In this document: piece by piece, positions 11,951 to 24,802 of the stretch
Numbering within the stretch: position 1 is the stretch's first letter
How the letters are laid out: every line of letters starts with the position of its first letter
Assembly (NCBI GenBank): GCA_030272585.1
Contig: BSYQ01000004.1
Span: forward strand, 4,650,001 to 4,714,000
DNA: 64,000 nucleotides
Source of the DNA: Bryopsis sp. KO-2023
Lineage: Eukaryota; Chlorophyta; Ulvophyceae; Bryopsidales; Bryopsidaceae
Reading direction: 5' to 3'
Position numbers and translations under genes: made by a program
Notes under the pieces: model-generated
Seen by the model: only the letters and a program-made list of their open reading frames with translations
The model's database searches: none
What the model was told of the DNA's origin: nothing

Positions 11951-13603
11951 ATGGACGTTTTGAATATCGGAGGGTACATGGGAGAGGTGGGTGATTCTTT
12001 TTAAGCAGTGCTCGTGGTGAATAAACCGCGCGCCCCAGTCACACCTTCGAAAAATATCCAACGGCCCTATAAACCCCTTACCTCCGTGCCGAACCGTTCG
12101 GATACCGTATCGTTCAAGCACCACCAACACGGTGCTTGGCATTTTGGGAATATGGTTGAATTGCTGAGCAACTTTAGTTTCATTTGTGTTTTTGCCATTG
12201 CCTTGCACTTTAATTGTACATCCATGAGTCACCCATGTGGTAGGCTTCTTCCAAACTTGGATTTTTTTTTTATTTTTATAATATAAAAAGTGTATATAGA
12301 TATTTTTTTAGCCCCCCAAAAAAATCCCTGAGCTGCACTGGGCCGTTTGGCCTTGTGGAAAATACTTTCAATCCAATTCAGTATATATATATATATATAC
12401 ATAAATATATTTATATGTTTGTTTTGTTTTTTTTGGGGGGGGGAAGATTATCTAACCGGGGCAGACTGAGCGATGTTTTTTTTCAGTCCAGCGCTCTCGT
12501 TTTCTTAATTCGATTGATTGTTTGTGCAGGGATTCTCGACATGCGACTGGGGGCGGCTACCCCAGCCTGCATTGGAGAGGATCATCATCATCCTCGAGGC
12601 ACAAAAATACAAAACCACTCTCGGGAGCTTTCGACTGGCAAACCGGCATTGGTGCAACACCCTGAATCAATGCCTGAGCTGGCTGCGGCCCAGAAAGCAC
12701 CTCCCCCAAGACTTGCCCGAAACGACCGTCGCGAAATTTATCAATATACGGCACATCGAGCTCCTCGATATTCCCATCAACCCCCAACGTCTGCGGGCAG
12801 CCTTGGTGGCTCTCAAACACCTGTCGGCTTTGATGCTCCGTCAGAATGGATTGGGGCCTGGTGCGATGTCGGAAATTTGCCCAGCTTTGCAGCTTTGTCA
12901 GCAAATGACCCACCTGAGCATCAACGATAATCTGATCGGGGATGCCGGGATGTATTGTCTGTCGGAGGTGGTGAAATCGAACAGAGCCTTGACGGAACTG
13001 CGGCTGTGGTCTGCCGGGGTGGGCGACGAAGGGTTGAGCGCATTGGCCGGGGCCCTGGAGGATGGATCTGAGTTGAAAATACTGGATTTGAGGGGCAATT
13101 GCGTGACTAAAATCGGAGCCAAGATTCTGGGGACGGTGTTACGCAAGGAGATCGCTCTGGAGTGCGTGGTGCTGGCAGGAAACAGCATCTGTGCGCAAGG
13201 TCTGCATTATTTATCCGAAGCGCTGAAACGGCCCACGAATTTGAAGGTCCTGGATCTAGGGGGCTGCCAAGTCGGAGACCCTGGCGTGGTGGATTTGGCT
13301 GGAGCGCTCTCGCAGAATTTCTGTCTGGAGGCGCTGGTTTTGACCTGGAACAACATCACCGACGTCGGTGCTTCGTCCATATCGATTGCCCTGAGTGGGG
13401 GTGCTAATTTGAGATGTCTGGATTTGAGGGATAATCGGATCATGGATGAGGGTGTGAAGCATCTGGTGGAAAGTGCGAAGCTGAGCAAGAGTTTGAAGGA
13501 GCTGGGGGTTCGATGGAATCCCATGTCGCCCGATTTTTTGTCCTCTCTCCAGTCGGAAGCTGCCCAAATGCGGGCCAAACTAGGAACGAATGTTTATGCG
13601 TGA
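11951..13603 (+). CDS. F-box-like / leucine-rich-repeat (RNI-type) protein
   Basis: The large exon opens at the splice acceptor TTTGTGCAG ending at 12529 and runs from 12530 to TGA at 13601-13603. There is no in-frame ATG near its start, so an upstream exon is required. The best candidate is 11951-11986, MDVLNIGGYMGE followed by GTGGGT, which joins in phase 0. The exon begins with an F-box-like segment (CDWGRLPQPALERIIIIL, then LANRHW). Ribonuclease-inhibitor-type repeats of about 28 residues follow, for example LKILDLRGNCVTKIGAKIL, LKVLDLGGCQVGDPGVVDL and LRCLDLRDNRIMDEGVKHL. Length is about 370 residues. F-box/LRR proteins usually select substrates for SCF ubiquitin ligases, but the F-box is weak, so a plain NLRC3-like LRR protein is possible. 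Confidence 0.78.
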
Positions 13604-16600
13604 TGATGGGGGATTATGTTAAAAAAAAAGCAAAAAAAAAAAGCTTCGCCTGAAAAAAAAAAGAAAAGAAAAATGTGAGCATTGGATAAAATTTTGTTGG
13701 GCGAAGCTCGGAGATTTAACCCAAAAAAGAAAAAAAAGATATAAGAGAGAAAGGAGAGACAGAAGATTTGGAAAAAAGAAGAAAAAAAAGGCAACGACAG
13801 CGACAATAACAGGAGGGGGACCTTATAAAAAAAGAAAAAAAGAAATGGATTGAAGGGTTGGTGCGTTTGCGAGAGGGGAGTTATTGTGTGGAAGCTGCTC
13901 GTTGGATTTTGCCTCAGAACTAACAACTGGGAGGGGTTTGAGTAAAACTAGCCAAAAAGTCTGGTAGAGGGATTTCGGACACGAGGGGAGGAGGGAAAAA
14001 AAAAGACAGAGAAAAGTACTGTAGGTGTGTGGGATTGCAAGGAACGGAAGGGGGGGTTGAAAAAAAAAAAAAGAAAAAAAACCGGAAAAAAACTTGGAAA
14101 AAAACAAACAAACAGAGGGGGAGACCAAGCCGATTTGCTGTTTTGTACTATATGAGATGAGGTAATCCATGATTTTGCCGAGGGTGCAATTATTGTGGGT
14201 TCAAGCGACCTAATTTTTTTTTTAATTTAAAAAAAAGCCCCTTTTATAAGGGTAGGTTGGTAGATGGGAATGGCAGGGTATTGGAGGTTTTGTTGTTTCG
14301 TCCCATTATTTTCTTTTTATCGAACGAAAAATTGCCTTGCCCGAGGAAAAAAAAAAAAAAAAGAAAGAAGATGATGAAAAAAAGAAAATGGATACAAATC
14401 CCTGAAAGAAGAAATATGACGGGGGAAAAAATTTAGGCAAATGAGGGTGGATGGGTGATTATGGAGCACAACCCCATGGAAGGTTTTTTGGTTTATGGAA
14501 TTTTTCTTTTTTCTTTTTTTTTTTTTTTTTGTTGTGGCAGGGTTGAAATTTGGGGCGGGGATAGAAAATGTTTTTGGTTGTTTTTCTTTCCCTTCATTGT
14601 GGGTGGGTTTGTCGAAAGAAGAGGAAAGGGGTATGTGAGGAGCAAAAGGGGGAAAATCGTCGACATGAGTGGATGGTTGTATCCATCTTGAATTTCTCCG
14701 AAACTCGATATATGTGTGTTTTTGTGTAACAGTTCGGAGAATCCGGGTCGCCCTAACACCACCTCTGTTCATATTTTCTGCCTATCAAAATCTCCTCGAG
14801 ATTTGGGGGGGGGGAGAGAAAGGGGAGGGGTCGAGGAGTCAGGAGAAATTTGGGGGGGAGAGGGAGGGAAAACCAAAGAAAAAGTAAATTTGAAAAGAAA
14901 AGAAAAATAATTGTTTGAAAAGAGTTTTCTGGGGGGGGGGAAGGGGGAAATCTAGACGCAGCTGGAGCCGAGTGTAGGGTTCCGGACTGTGATATGGTTG
15001 TATGTTGTGTGTGGGATTCGGCAGATTTTTTCGAGAGGAAAGAAGATTTTAGATTACACTACTCAAGGTGAAAGGGATTTGGGGGAGCGAAATACATTAT
15101 CGAAAGAAAAGAAAGAAAAAAAAGAGAAAGAGTGAGAGAGAAAAAGAGTGAGAGAGAAAAGTGTGTGAGAGAGTTCAGCGAGAGGGGGATTCTAAAAGGG
15201 CAGCGTCTGATTTTTTAACATGTAGGCAATGAAAACAAAAATTAATGTGTGTGTGTGTGGGGGGGGGGGGAGGGTTTGTTGTTTTGTTAACAAGCACACA
15301 CACACAGTTCACCAAATCGGGATATGTGTTTTTACCTCAGCGGGAAAGGGGCTGGGCGGTGGGTTTTCTTTTTCTTTATTGATTCAGATTGTATGGATTC
15401 AGGTGGTTAATTCGATGGCATGGAGGGAAAAACCAAAAAAAAAAAAAATCGACGCATGTATGATTGATTGTTTTGATTTGTTTTGTTTTCCTATCTTTTC
15501 TTTTTTGTTTTGGTTTGGTTTTTATGTTTGTTCATTTTTCTCTTTTTTTTTCCTTTTTTTTTTTCTTTCGAATTCGGATGCACAAAAAAAAAATGTGCGA
15601 TTGTGAAGGAGAGTTCGGGGGTTTGGCAAAAATGAGCGGTGGTGGAAATTGGAGCCCTTTTTCGAAAGGATTTGTAACTGTAGTAGAATGCATTTTTCTA
15701 CCTTTCCCAGATCTTTTAAATCGTTCCCCCCCCAAAAAAAAAAAATAAAAAAAAATGTGCAGTCAATTTTTGTGTGTGTGTGTGTGTTTTTTTCTCCCTC
15801 AATTATTGGGATAATTAATTCTCATCCCTGTTTGCCCTTGCCTCCGAGATTTTTTTGTGAAAAAGCGCTTTCCTGAGGAATTGTTCTAGAGATCTCTTGT
15901 GGGAGGATAAAACAATGGCCAAAATTCGTGAAAACTTCTGGAAAAAAAAGCTTGCTATGTCCATAACCTAGCAAGTAAAAAAAGTACTGGATATGTTCAT
16001 AAATCATTGACCAAGGTTTGGTTTGTCAAGAGAAAGAAAGAAAAAAGACGAACAATCGTTACTTCCTGGTTTTTTTTTCCCCACTGTGCCCAATGAGAAA
16101 TCGGATTTGTGGATGCAGACTCCCAGAGTCTTTTTTTTTTGCTCTTTTGTGCTTCTTGTTTTGAATATCGTTTACACCTGAAAGGAAAGTGAAATAATAA
16201 TCACTGACACTGTGGCCAGAGATGAACCGAAGTCCGGAAGGAAAAAAGAGGCAAATTGTGCAAACACTCTGGACCAACACCGCTGTGGAACGAAGAACAT
16301 TTTTTCGATGGGATGGAGTTTATTATGGCCAGATTTTCTTCTTCTTTTTTTTTTTCCATAAAAAACGAGAACCGCTCACAAAACACTGATGGTTTTCCCT
16401 GCCTGCCTCTTCCTCTTCCGGAAGTTTTTGTGGGTTCATTCACCGTTTTGCCATTTTGGTTTATTTTTTTGGGGGGTGCTTAATGCCTTGGGGACTCCAT
16501 GAGCTTTGCTTGTGTCGAAGAAAATAAAAGTCGAACGATGATATATCTTCCATGTGGAAATTGTTTCGCTACTGGAAGTGGGTGGTGTTTCGAATGGGAC

Positions 16601-17580
16601 ATGGTGACCACTCCTTTGTGATTTAAAGAAAGCAATAAGGTTTTATCGTCCTGATGTGCAGATCCCTGTTTTCCTGAATTGCCTGATTCCATTTCAGAAC
16701 TGGGAGATGCTGGAAGTATTTGTGTTTTCCCTGATCCTATTTGTGGGTATCTCTTTTGTTCTATCTATTATTATTGGTTGGCTGCAGCAGAGGCCTGGGC
16801 TCCTCCCCCATAATTTTATTTGTGCCTGGAGCTGATTTCCCAACTTGAGAAGAGCAACAGAAGCCCCTTTGAATCCAGGTCTCCTCCTCGGCCGTATCCA
16901 AAAGAAAGAAAAAAAACTTGTGTTCATTGATCTCCTTGGTGGAGCATTGGGCTCTGAGGGCAGGATGTTATATATATAGCCAATGAGTTGGGAAAAAGTA
17001 GAGGACGCCTTTGGCATGCTTTGAGAATATTCCGACAAGGTTTGGATTTCGATATCACCCTGACTTTTTGCCAGCTCTCAACTGTTGTTTATCTCGTCGT
17101 AATTTATTCATGTAAGAAATAGTCTTCACATACGTCTCGTTGATTCAGTCCAGGGCAAAGGGATGGTCAGGCAGCCTCCCAGCAAATTTTTTTGCTTCTT
17201 GCTTGGTATTGGGCAGGAAGGTGCAACACACTTCGTTCGCATTGGTTCGACAGTGGCTTCATACGAACCCAAAACAATCTATCCTGCCATTCAACCAACC
17301 CGACATTCGCCCATGAAACAAGCAAACTTCGTTTCCTTTCGAAACTGTTCAGGAAAAGAAAGGCAATTTTCTTACGTCGGAGGCATTCGGTGTTGCCAGA
17401 ATCGGCTCCCTCCAGTCAGACATAACGGAAAAACTTGGATGTAGACTGATGTTGACGGCGCCCCCCTATTTAGTTCTTTTCCCGCCCTTTTTTCACCTTC
17501 GCTTTCTTGCCTTTCGTGCCCACTACCAGTATACTGCGGAGCGTTGCTTGTGCCTACTGCGGATCTTATCGTCGGAGAAG
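13604..17580. other. long intergenic region, purine- and homopolymer-rich
   Basis: The sequence just after the LRR stop is A/G-rich on the + strand with GA tracts (around 15110-15170), GT tracts (15249-15257, 15772-15788) and runs of 8-18 identical bases. Open frames are low-complexity translations of these tracts. Nothing resembling a gene or RNA could be supported. Confidence 0.5.
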
Positions 17581-19325
17581 ATGAGGAGCAAAGAACGGTG
17601 AGTGATCAAAACTGTTTGCCGGGGTCGGGAGAAATCACCCAGATACGATCAAGCGAAGGTGTTGTGCGAGTCACAGCACCTGTGCGGCAGGATGAGTTGG
17701 TGGCAACTCGCCAGGGCGGGAGTGGGTTCGAGTTCTTTAGCATTGCGTCAACAGAAGAAGAGACTCGTTTATTTCAAAAGAGTCGATCTTTGTCGTTTCT
17801 CGCTGCGTTTCTGGACGACGTTTCTTTGACGTCTCTTCCGTGCGCGTTCGGATTTTTGTTTCCTTTTCTTTTTTCGGGGAACCCGTCTTTCGTCGATGTG
17901 TGCGTCTACGTTACCATCTGCGTAACGAGAAGCGAACTCGATCTTCTAGATTCGGAATCCACAGAGCACGTGATAAGAATCCAACCCCACTGGAGCTGGA
18001 CGCGAACCTTGGTTAATATTCAAGTTCAGTGATTGCACGACGTTCGAAAAGCAGGACACGGTAAATGGGAATTATAGGTCGCACAAGAGGCGACGAAATT
18101 TTTCGAACAGAGGCACAAGCCGTCATTTTTCTTTCTGGCAGAACATTAGTAGAAGCATCTGCTACACTCTTTAATCGACATCAAATCAAATTCAAATGCA
18201 AATCTGCATGCATGTTATCGCTTGCAGTCTACTCAGACCTGTTTTTTATTTTTTTTCAAGTCCACCTAAATCCCCAATGTTTATAAATTTATGTACTTTA
18301 TTTTGTTATGTGTTTTTTCCTTTGTTCAGAAATTAATTTCGAAATGACCTCCTTTCCTTGTTCTCCAGAAATAAAAAAAGGGGAAATTGGAAGGATCATA
18401 ATTAGGAAATATTGCACTGACCCCTTAGCCGGATGCTTGAAACATTATTATGATTCTGTTTAAATTGGTAATTAACCATCTTCACAGATGGATTATTTAT
18501 AAGTGTTTTTAAGTTCTTACCAAGCAGAATTAAAGATTCAATTGTGGCTGATCAGGATCACCCTTTATTGCATCCTGGCTGGTGTGCTGACATCGGCATT
18601 GATGTGTGGACTGATCCCCCACATGACTGACACGATCCCCAAGGAAAAGAGCGACGGAATCGGAAACAGCTACGGCAGCGATGGATATTACTACGGGGAC
18701 TATTATGGCAGGATCGCTCATTCGTTCGACAAAATTGTGTATGAGGTGAGTAAAAGGAAACAGTGGAAAATCGAGAAAAAGGAAGAAAAAAAAACACGTT
18801 CAGCAACGAAAAAGATTCTGAAATTTGCATTAGGATGATTGAATATAAAAGGGGGATAAAATGAAATTGAAAGAAGTGATCCTCCCTTGCGATCTTGATA
18901 GAAATATTCTGCAGGCATGATTTTCAGCCCCTCTACGTTACCCTCGTTGAATTCTTTCTTTCCTTTCGATATCGCCGCAACACTAATAATCGGAACGCAC
19001 CTGATTTTCCCACACCTTGAAAAATAATATTATCCCTGACATCCTGAATTTTTTTTATATTGTTATGTGTTTGCAGACTTGCAAGGTCCCCGTCATCCCC
19101 ACCTCCACTGCTGATCCCCAGCCTGAGCTCTCTTTCCGTCAAAAGTGGCCGACCTACTTGGTGGATGTCGTCATCTACATCATAGTGCGTTTTCTGTTCC
19201 GGTCGTTCGTTGCCTTCGTCACCACCAGCCCCACCATTATTGCCATCACCATCACCGCTGTCGATAAATCAACGGCAGCCATCATACGGATTTGTCTACA
19301 AATCCGGCGGCTGGCGGGGCTATAG
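17581..19325 (+). CDS. small membrane protein of unknown function
   Basis: Exon 18514-18745 ends ...DKIVYE followed by GTGAGT, and exon 19077-19325 (acceptor GTTTGCAG, stop TAG) continues TCKVPVIPTS in phase 0. The first has a membrane segment (LYCILAGVLTSALMCGLIPH) and a Gly/Tyr-rich loop (SYGSDGYYYGDYYG). The second has a hydrophobic stretch after LVDVVIYIIVRFLF. A possible first exon is 17581-17597 (MRSKE plus CG before GTGAGT), which joins acceptor TTTTTAAG at 18513 in the right phase and would give about 165 residues. That joint is inferred. No family recognised; two cysteines flank the Tyr/Gly loop. Confidence 0.45.
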
Positions 19326-19675
19326 GCCCCTTTTTTGAAAAAAAAATGAAACAGGGGGGGAGGGGGGGGGGAGGGGATTTTTTATTTTATTCCGAAAAAA
19401 AACCAAACAAATATAAAAATGCACTCACGGGGAATATAATGTGAGTGGAACTTCCTTTTTACCAATTTGGGGTCAGTGGGTTTTCGGGAAAACAAAAAAC
19501 AAAAAAATATATAAATTCATACAAAAAGGGAAGAAGTTGTATGGACATGCCTTAGTTTCCAAATTTGGGTGGGAGGGGTTCAAAAGAAAAAAATTTAGGG
19601 GAAAAAAAAATTGTTTGGGGAAAAAACAGATGGTGTTTTATATCAAGTAAAAAAAAAAAGAGAAAAAGAGTGAAA

Positions 19676-20900
19676 AAGAGTGGGGCCTTTGAAAAAAAAA
19701 ATCTGCCAATCTCTTTATGGAATATGGAACAAATGTATGAATCGAGCGGGCTTTTTTGGCCCGAATTGCGTCAAAAAGTTCACGGAGATGTTGGAAACTT
19801 GTGAGGGCCAGTGGAATCGAGTGGATGAGCTGCAGAATTTCTTTCGGTCAATTAAGGACAGGATGGCATTGGAGGAGACATCGGAGCAGGGTCAGTTTTT
19901 GTCAACTGGATCAAAAACTGGTGGAGCGGAATCAAGTGCAAAAGGAAAAAGAAAAGAAATTATTCATGGTTCTGATTTTTCTTTTGGAAATCAAGTGGAT
20001 AAAGGTTTCTCTTGGCGGCTGGAGACTGGATTGGGGTTGGAATGGAGAAAAAAGGTGGATGCAGGGACTGAGTGGATTACCAAAATGACTCTCTGTTGAA
20101 TGAGACTGGATGGCAAGTGGAATGGAGGAATGGAGCAATGAGATAAAAAAAAGATGATGTTCATTAATATCTCAGGTTGGGAAAAGAGTGGGGCCTTTGA
20201 AAAAACAATCTGCCAATCTCTTTACGGATTATGGAACAATTGTATGAAGTGGATGGGTATTTTTGGGGTGAAATGCATTGAAAAGTTCACGGGAAATCTT
20301 AAAAACCTGTTGTGGAGTGGGGCATGTGAGGGCCAGTGGAATCGAGTGGATGAGCTGCAAAATTACTTTCAGTCAATCAAGGACAGGATGGCATTAGAGG
20401 AGACAGGGTCAGTTTTTGTCAACTGGATCCTGGTGGAGCGGAATCAAGCGAAAAAGGAAAAAGAAAAGAAATTACTCATGGTTCTGATGTTTCTTTTGGG
20501 AATCGAGTGGATAAAGGTTTTTCCTGGTGGCTAAAGACTGAAGTGGGATTGGAATGGAGAAAATGGGTGGATGCAGGAACTGAGTGGAAAACGTAATTGA
20601 CTTTCTGTTGAATGAGAACATGAAGGAGGAGGAAATGTTGCTTGGAATCGGGTGGACAAGGTTTCATGTCGGCTGGAGACTGGATTGCGAGTGGAATGAA
20701 GAAATGGGTGGATGCAGGAACTGAGCGGAAAACTAAACGACTATCTGTTGAATGAGAACATACTGGAGGAGGAAAAGCGGCTTGGAATCGAGTGTGTAAA
20801 GGTTTTCCTCTGTCGACTGGAGACTGGGTTGCGAGTGGAATGGAGAAATAGAGTAATGGGATTTGGAGATTCAATGGCGAGGGAAAATGAGCAAGAAATG
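19676..20900 (+). repeat. degenerate tandem repeat, period about 508 bp
   Basis: The block starting GAGTGGGGCCTTTGAAAAA at 19678 recurs at 20186. Both copies continue with AATCTGCCAATCTCTTTA and later GGAATCGAGTGGATGAGCTG. From about 20560 to 20880 shorter units built on GGAGACTGG.TTGCGAGTGGAATG recur. Frames through it are open but differ between copies by indels, so coding is not supported. Confidence 0.7.
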
Positions 20901-20979
20901 ATGACAGCACCGAATTCAATTTAATGAAAAAAAAGATGAAAATCCCGTATGATAATGAAGATGTTATGGCAAGTCCCTT

Positions 20980-23330
20980 TACCATGGAGTTCGTGAGGGA
21001 ACAGACGTGGATATTCTTGTTTTCTATTTTTTATTTATTCATTTTTCAGTTGGAAAAAAAAGGGATGGAATTGGCATCAGGAATCGATGAACACAGTATT
21101 GAAGGATGCAGTATCACCAAAAACCTGGAGGAAAAAAAAAAAAAAAAAGATGAAAAAAAAGAGTATCCCTCGATGAAGAAGGGATTTGGGAGAGGGGGGG
21201 GGGGGGCTTGAAAAAAGAATATGATTATGGACAAGAAGCAAAGGAAAGAAGCCATACTGTGATTCAAGGTGACAAAGATTGGGGAAGGTTAATTGATTGT
21301 TTTTGTGCGCTGGAGAAGAAGGAAAAAGGGGAGGGACCAAAAGATATTGTCGATCCTCAGTGTGTTTACCTGTGAGAAAACTGGGAAAAAAAATGAAATG
21401 GGAGCAAAGAAATATGGATTTTGGGATGGAAATCGGTGGTGGTGGTCCGGAAATGAAATGTATTGGAGTTTTTGTTTTGGTGGAAGCTTCTGGAAGCGGA
21501 GAAGCAGCCCTGGAATCAGGTGGAAAGGTTTCAATCGTCGAGTGGATCCTAGTGGAGGGGATTTAATCGCAGCAAGAGAAAAGAATTATTATTCATCGCT
21601 CCCGGTTTTTCTTTTTTTTTATGGTTGCTTTTTACCATGGAGTTCGTGAGGGAACAGAGATATGGATTTTTAATTTTTATGATTTTTCAATTTTCAATTT
21701 TTTAGTTCAAAAAAAGGAAGGAAAACGGGATAGGGAGTGATTGAGAGCTTGGGGTCAGAAAATTATGCATACATTCTGCAAGGAAGGAGTGTCACAAAAA
21801 GGTTGGGGAAAGAAAAAAAGATGAACATTATAGGGGACCGTCAATCAGGATTTGGAAGGGGGGGGAGGGGGGGTGAAAAGGAAAGGATTAAATCTAGAAG
21901 AGAAGTACAAGAGAAAACAAACAAGAATCCATACGACAAAGATTGGAGAAGGCCAATCGATTGCTTTTTCATGCACCTTTGGGAAAATCAGAAAGAAGGG
22001 AGCAAAGCAATATGGATTTTGGGATGGAAATCGGTGGTGGCGGTCCGGAAATGAAATGTATTGGAGTTTTTGTTTTGGTGGAAGCTGTTGGAAGAGGAGA
22101 AGCAACCTGGAATCGAGTGGAAAGGTTTCAATCGTCAAGTGGATCCTCGTGGAGGGGATTCAATCGCAACAAGAGAAAAGAATTATTATTCATCGCTCCT
22201 GGTTTTTCTTTTTTTTTATGGCTGCTTTTTACCATGGAGTTCGTGAGGGAACAGAGATATATATTTTTTATTTTTATGATTTTTTATTTTTTTATTTTTC
22301 AGTTCAAAAAAAGGAAGGAAAACGGAATAGGGACTGATTGAGAGCTTGGGGTCAGAAAATTATGCATACATTCTGCAAGGAAGGAGTGTCACAAAAAGGT
22401 TGGGGAAAGAAAAAAAGATGAACATTATAGGGGACCGTCAATCAGGATTTGGAAGGGGGGGGAGGGGGGGTGAAAAGGAAAGGATTAAATCTAGAAGAGA
22501 AGTACAAGAGAAAACAAACAAGAATCCATACGACAAAGATTGGAGAAGGCCAATCGATTGCTTTTTCATGCACCTTTGGGAAAATCAGAAAGAAGGGAGC
22601 AAAGCAATATGGATTTTGGGATGGAAATCGGTGGTGGCGGTCCGGAAATGAAATGTATTGGAGTTTTTGTTTTGGTGGAAGCTTCTGGAAGCGGAGAAGC
22701 AGGCCTGGAATCAAGTGGAAAGGTTTTAATGGTCGAGTGGATCCTAGTGGAGGGGATTTAATCGCAGCAAGAGAAAAGAATTATTATTCATCGCTCCTGG
22801 TTTTTCTTTTTTTTTATGGCTGCTTTTTACCATGGAGTTCGTGAGGGAACAGAGATATATATTTTTTATTTTTATGATTTTTTATTTTTTTATTTTTCAG
22901 TTCAAAAAAAGGAAGGAAAACGGAATAGGGACTGATTGAGAGCTTGGGGTCAGAAAACAATTATGCATACATTCTGCAAGGAAGGAGTGTCACAAAAAGG
23001 CTGGGGAAAGATAAAAGATGAACATTATTGGGGATCCTCAATCAGGCTTTGGAAGGGGTGGGTGCTTGAAAAGGAAGGGATTAAATCTGGAAAAGAAGTA
23101 CAAGAGAAAAACGAATAAGAATCCATGCGACGAAGATTGGAGAAGGCCAATCGATTGCTTTTTCATGCACTTTTGAGAAAATCGGAAAAAAGGGAGCATG
23201 GGGAGCAAAGAAATATGGAGTTTGGGAGGGAAATTGGTGGTGGTCAGGTAAAAAAAAAAAGAAATTCATCGGACTTTCAGTTTGTGTGGAAGCCGGTGGT
23301 CCAGATTTCTCGATATGGGATATCAAAAGC
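20980..23330 (+). repeat. tandem array, period about 598 bp
   Basis: Matching landmarks repeat at even spacing. ACCATGGAGTTCGTGAGGGA occurs near 20982, 21637, 22232 and 22831. AATATGGATTTTGGGATGG occurs at 21411, 22009 and 22606. The TTGAGAGCTTGGGGTCAGAA block occurs at about 21742, 22339 and 22937. The two central units are nearly identical over about 600 bp; the outer ones, including a shortened copy to about 23330 and another at 24110-24330, have diverged. No gene is evident inside. Confidence 0.82.
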
Positions 23331-23787
23331 AAAGTGAAATGGGTTTTCTTTTCTTTGGTAAGAATAATCAGAGAGAAGTATCGATGAGCGATTTATTTTC
23401 CCTGTCGAGAAAGGATGGAGGTTTTCAGGGAAGAAAGGAAGGAAGTGGGGATTCCTTTTGATATGACTGGATGGTCAATCTCATGTGGTCAACTCCTTGA
23501 ATGAATTTGGAGATCTTCCAGCAGTAGTGAATAATGAATCTCTTGAGGAAGAGGGAAAAGGCAGCTGCTTTGAGTCAGTCTGGAAAAGTGGATGCCTTCA
23601 TCAAGAGAACGTTTTCCAGACAAGATTCCGTTGTCCTGGAAAAAGTACAAGAACAGGGTCACTGAGAAGCAAGGCGCTTTGGCGACTAGGATCGAGATGA
23701 TCATAGAAAAGCATGTTTTCCGGGAGCCCAGCCTGTAGCATTTCTTCCCTCCCAAGGAAAACCCAGATTCAAAAAGTGGACAGTTCA

Positions 23788-23823
23788 TCGCCACCAACCT
23801 CTTATGGTAGAGGTCGGCGGCGA
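23788..23823 (-). repeat. repeat-borne hairpin, copy A
   Basis: TCGCCACCAACCTC, 8-base loop, GAGGTCGGCGGCGA. Twelve of 14 positions pair as DNA. The two exceptions are A-C on the + strand, so RNA made from the minus strand would have two G-U pairs and an unbroken 14-bp stem. Confidence 0.7.
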
Positions 23824-24766
23824 TCGACTAGGAAACCCCACCTCAACAAGGGTGGTGGATTGGGTAAGGGAGGGAAGTGGGGCGGGCTGCTCATAAGGTT
23901 GGGATTCCTGGAAGGGGGAGCTAAGAAGGGGAAAAGTAAAAATGAAGAAGAAAAATGTATGCGGAATGAATGGACATCCTTGGTGTGGTGGTGTCGGATA
24001 GGGCTGGAATTTCAAACCTGGGCTGTGGGGAGTTTGATTGCGCTGGGCACAGTGTTGTTGTCTATGCAGTTGATGGGAAAAAAGAGGGGGGGGGGAAGGG
24101 GATCAAGAAGATATATCGTTGATCCTGAGGGGGTTTTATGCACCTCTGAGAAAACTGGAAAAAGAAAGCACGGGGAGCAAAGAAATATGGAGTTTGGAAG
24201 GGAAATTGGTGATGGTCAGGCAAAAAAAAAGGAAGAAATTTATCGGAGTTTCATTTTGTGTGGAAGCCGGTGGGTGGTCCAGATTTCCTGATATGGGATG
24301 TCAAAACCAAACTGAAAAGGGTTTTTTTGACATTGCTATTAATGATCATAGAGGGGAATTTGCTTTTCCCTGTCGAGAAAGGATGAAGGTTATCAAAAAA
24401 AGAAGAAAAAAAAAGGTGAAAGGAAGGAATTGGGGATTTCGGCCAGTCTGGAAAAGTGACAAGCTGAAGGATGGAAATCTGCCTCGATGATATGGCGACA
24501 AGGTGTGAAAGAGTGACCTCTGGTCATGAACCCAAAATTATCGATACGATCCACAAAGGAATGGAGAGGTGAACAGAAAAATTGGTGCACTGGGCGCTAC
24601 TCGTTACAAGGGAGTTAATGGAGCCGGACGATTTGGCTTTGGAAAAAAAAACGAAATGATGTGGGGACACAGGTGCTGGAGAAAGAAAATGTTTTTTGGG
24701 GGAGAACTAGCCTGTAGCATTTCTTCCCTCCCGAGGAAAACCCAGATTCAAAAAGTGGACAGTTTA

Positions 24767-24802
24767 TCGCCACCAACCTCTTGTGGTAGAGGTCGGCGGC
24801 GA
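24767..24802 (-). repeat. repeat-borne hairpin, copy B
   Basis: Both arms are identical to those of copy A; the loop differs by one base. It lies in the 979-bp duplicate. Confidence 0.7.

Noticed and set aside
11542..11979. 145-codon minus-strand open frame
   Set aside because: Basic low-complexity sequence overlapping the likely first exon of the LRR gene; no supporting motif.
14317..14910. Open frames of 70-150 codons after the LRR gene
   Set aside because: Translations of A/G and T/C homopolymers on opposite strands.
21737..22651. Paired 101-105-codon frames in the 598-bp array as a gene family
   Set aside because: The frames are not conserved in the outer units and no splice or start context fits; better read as repeat DNA.
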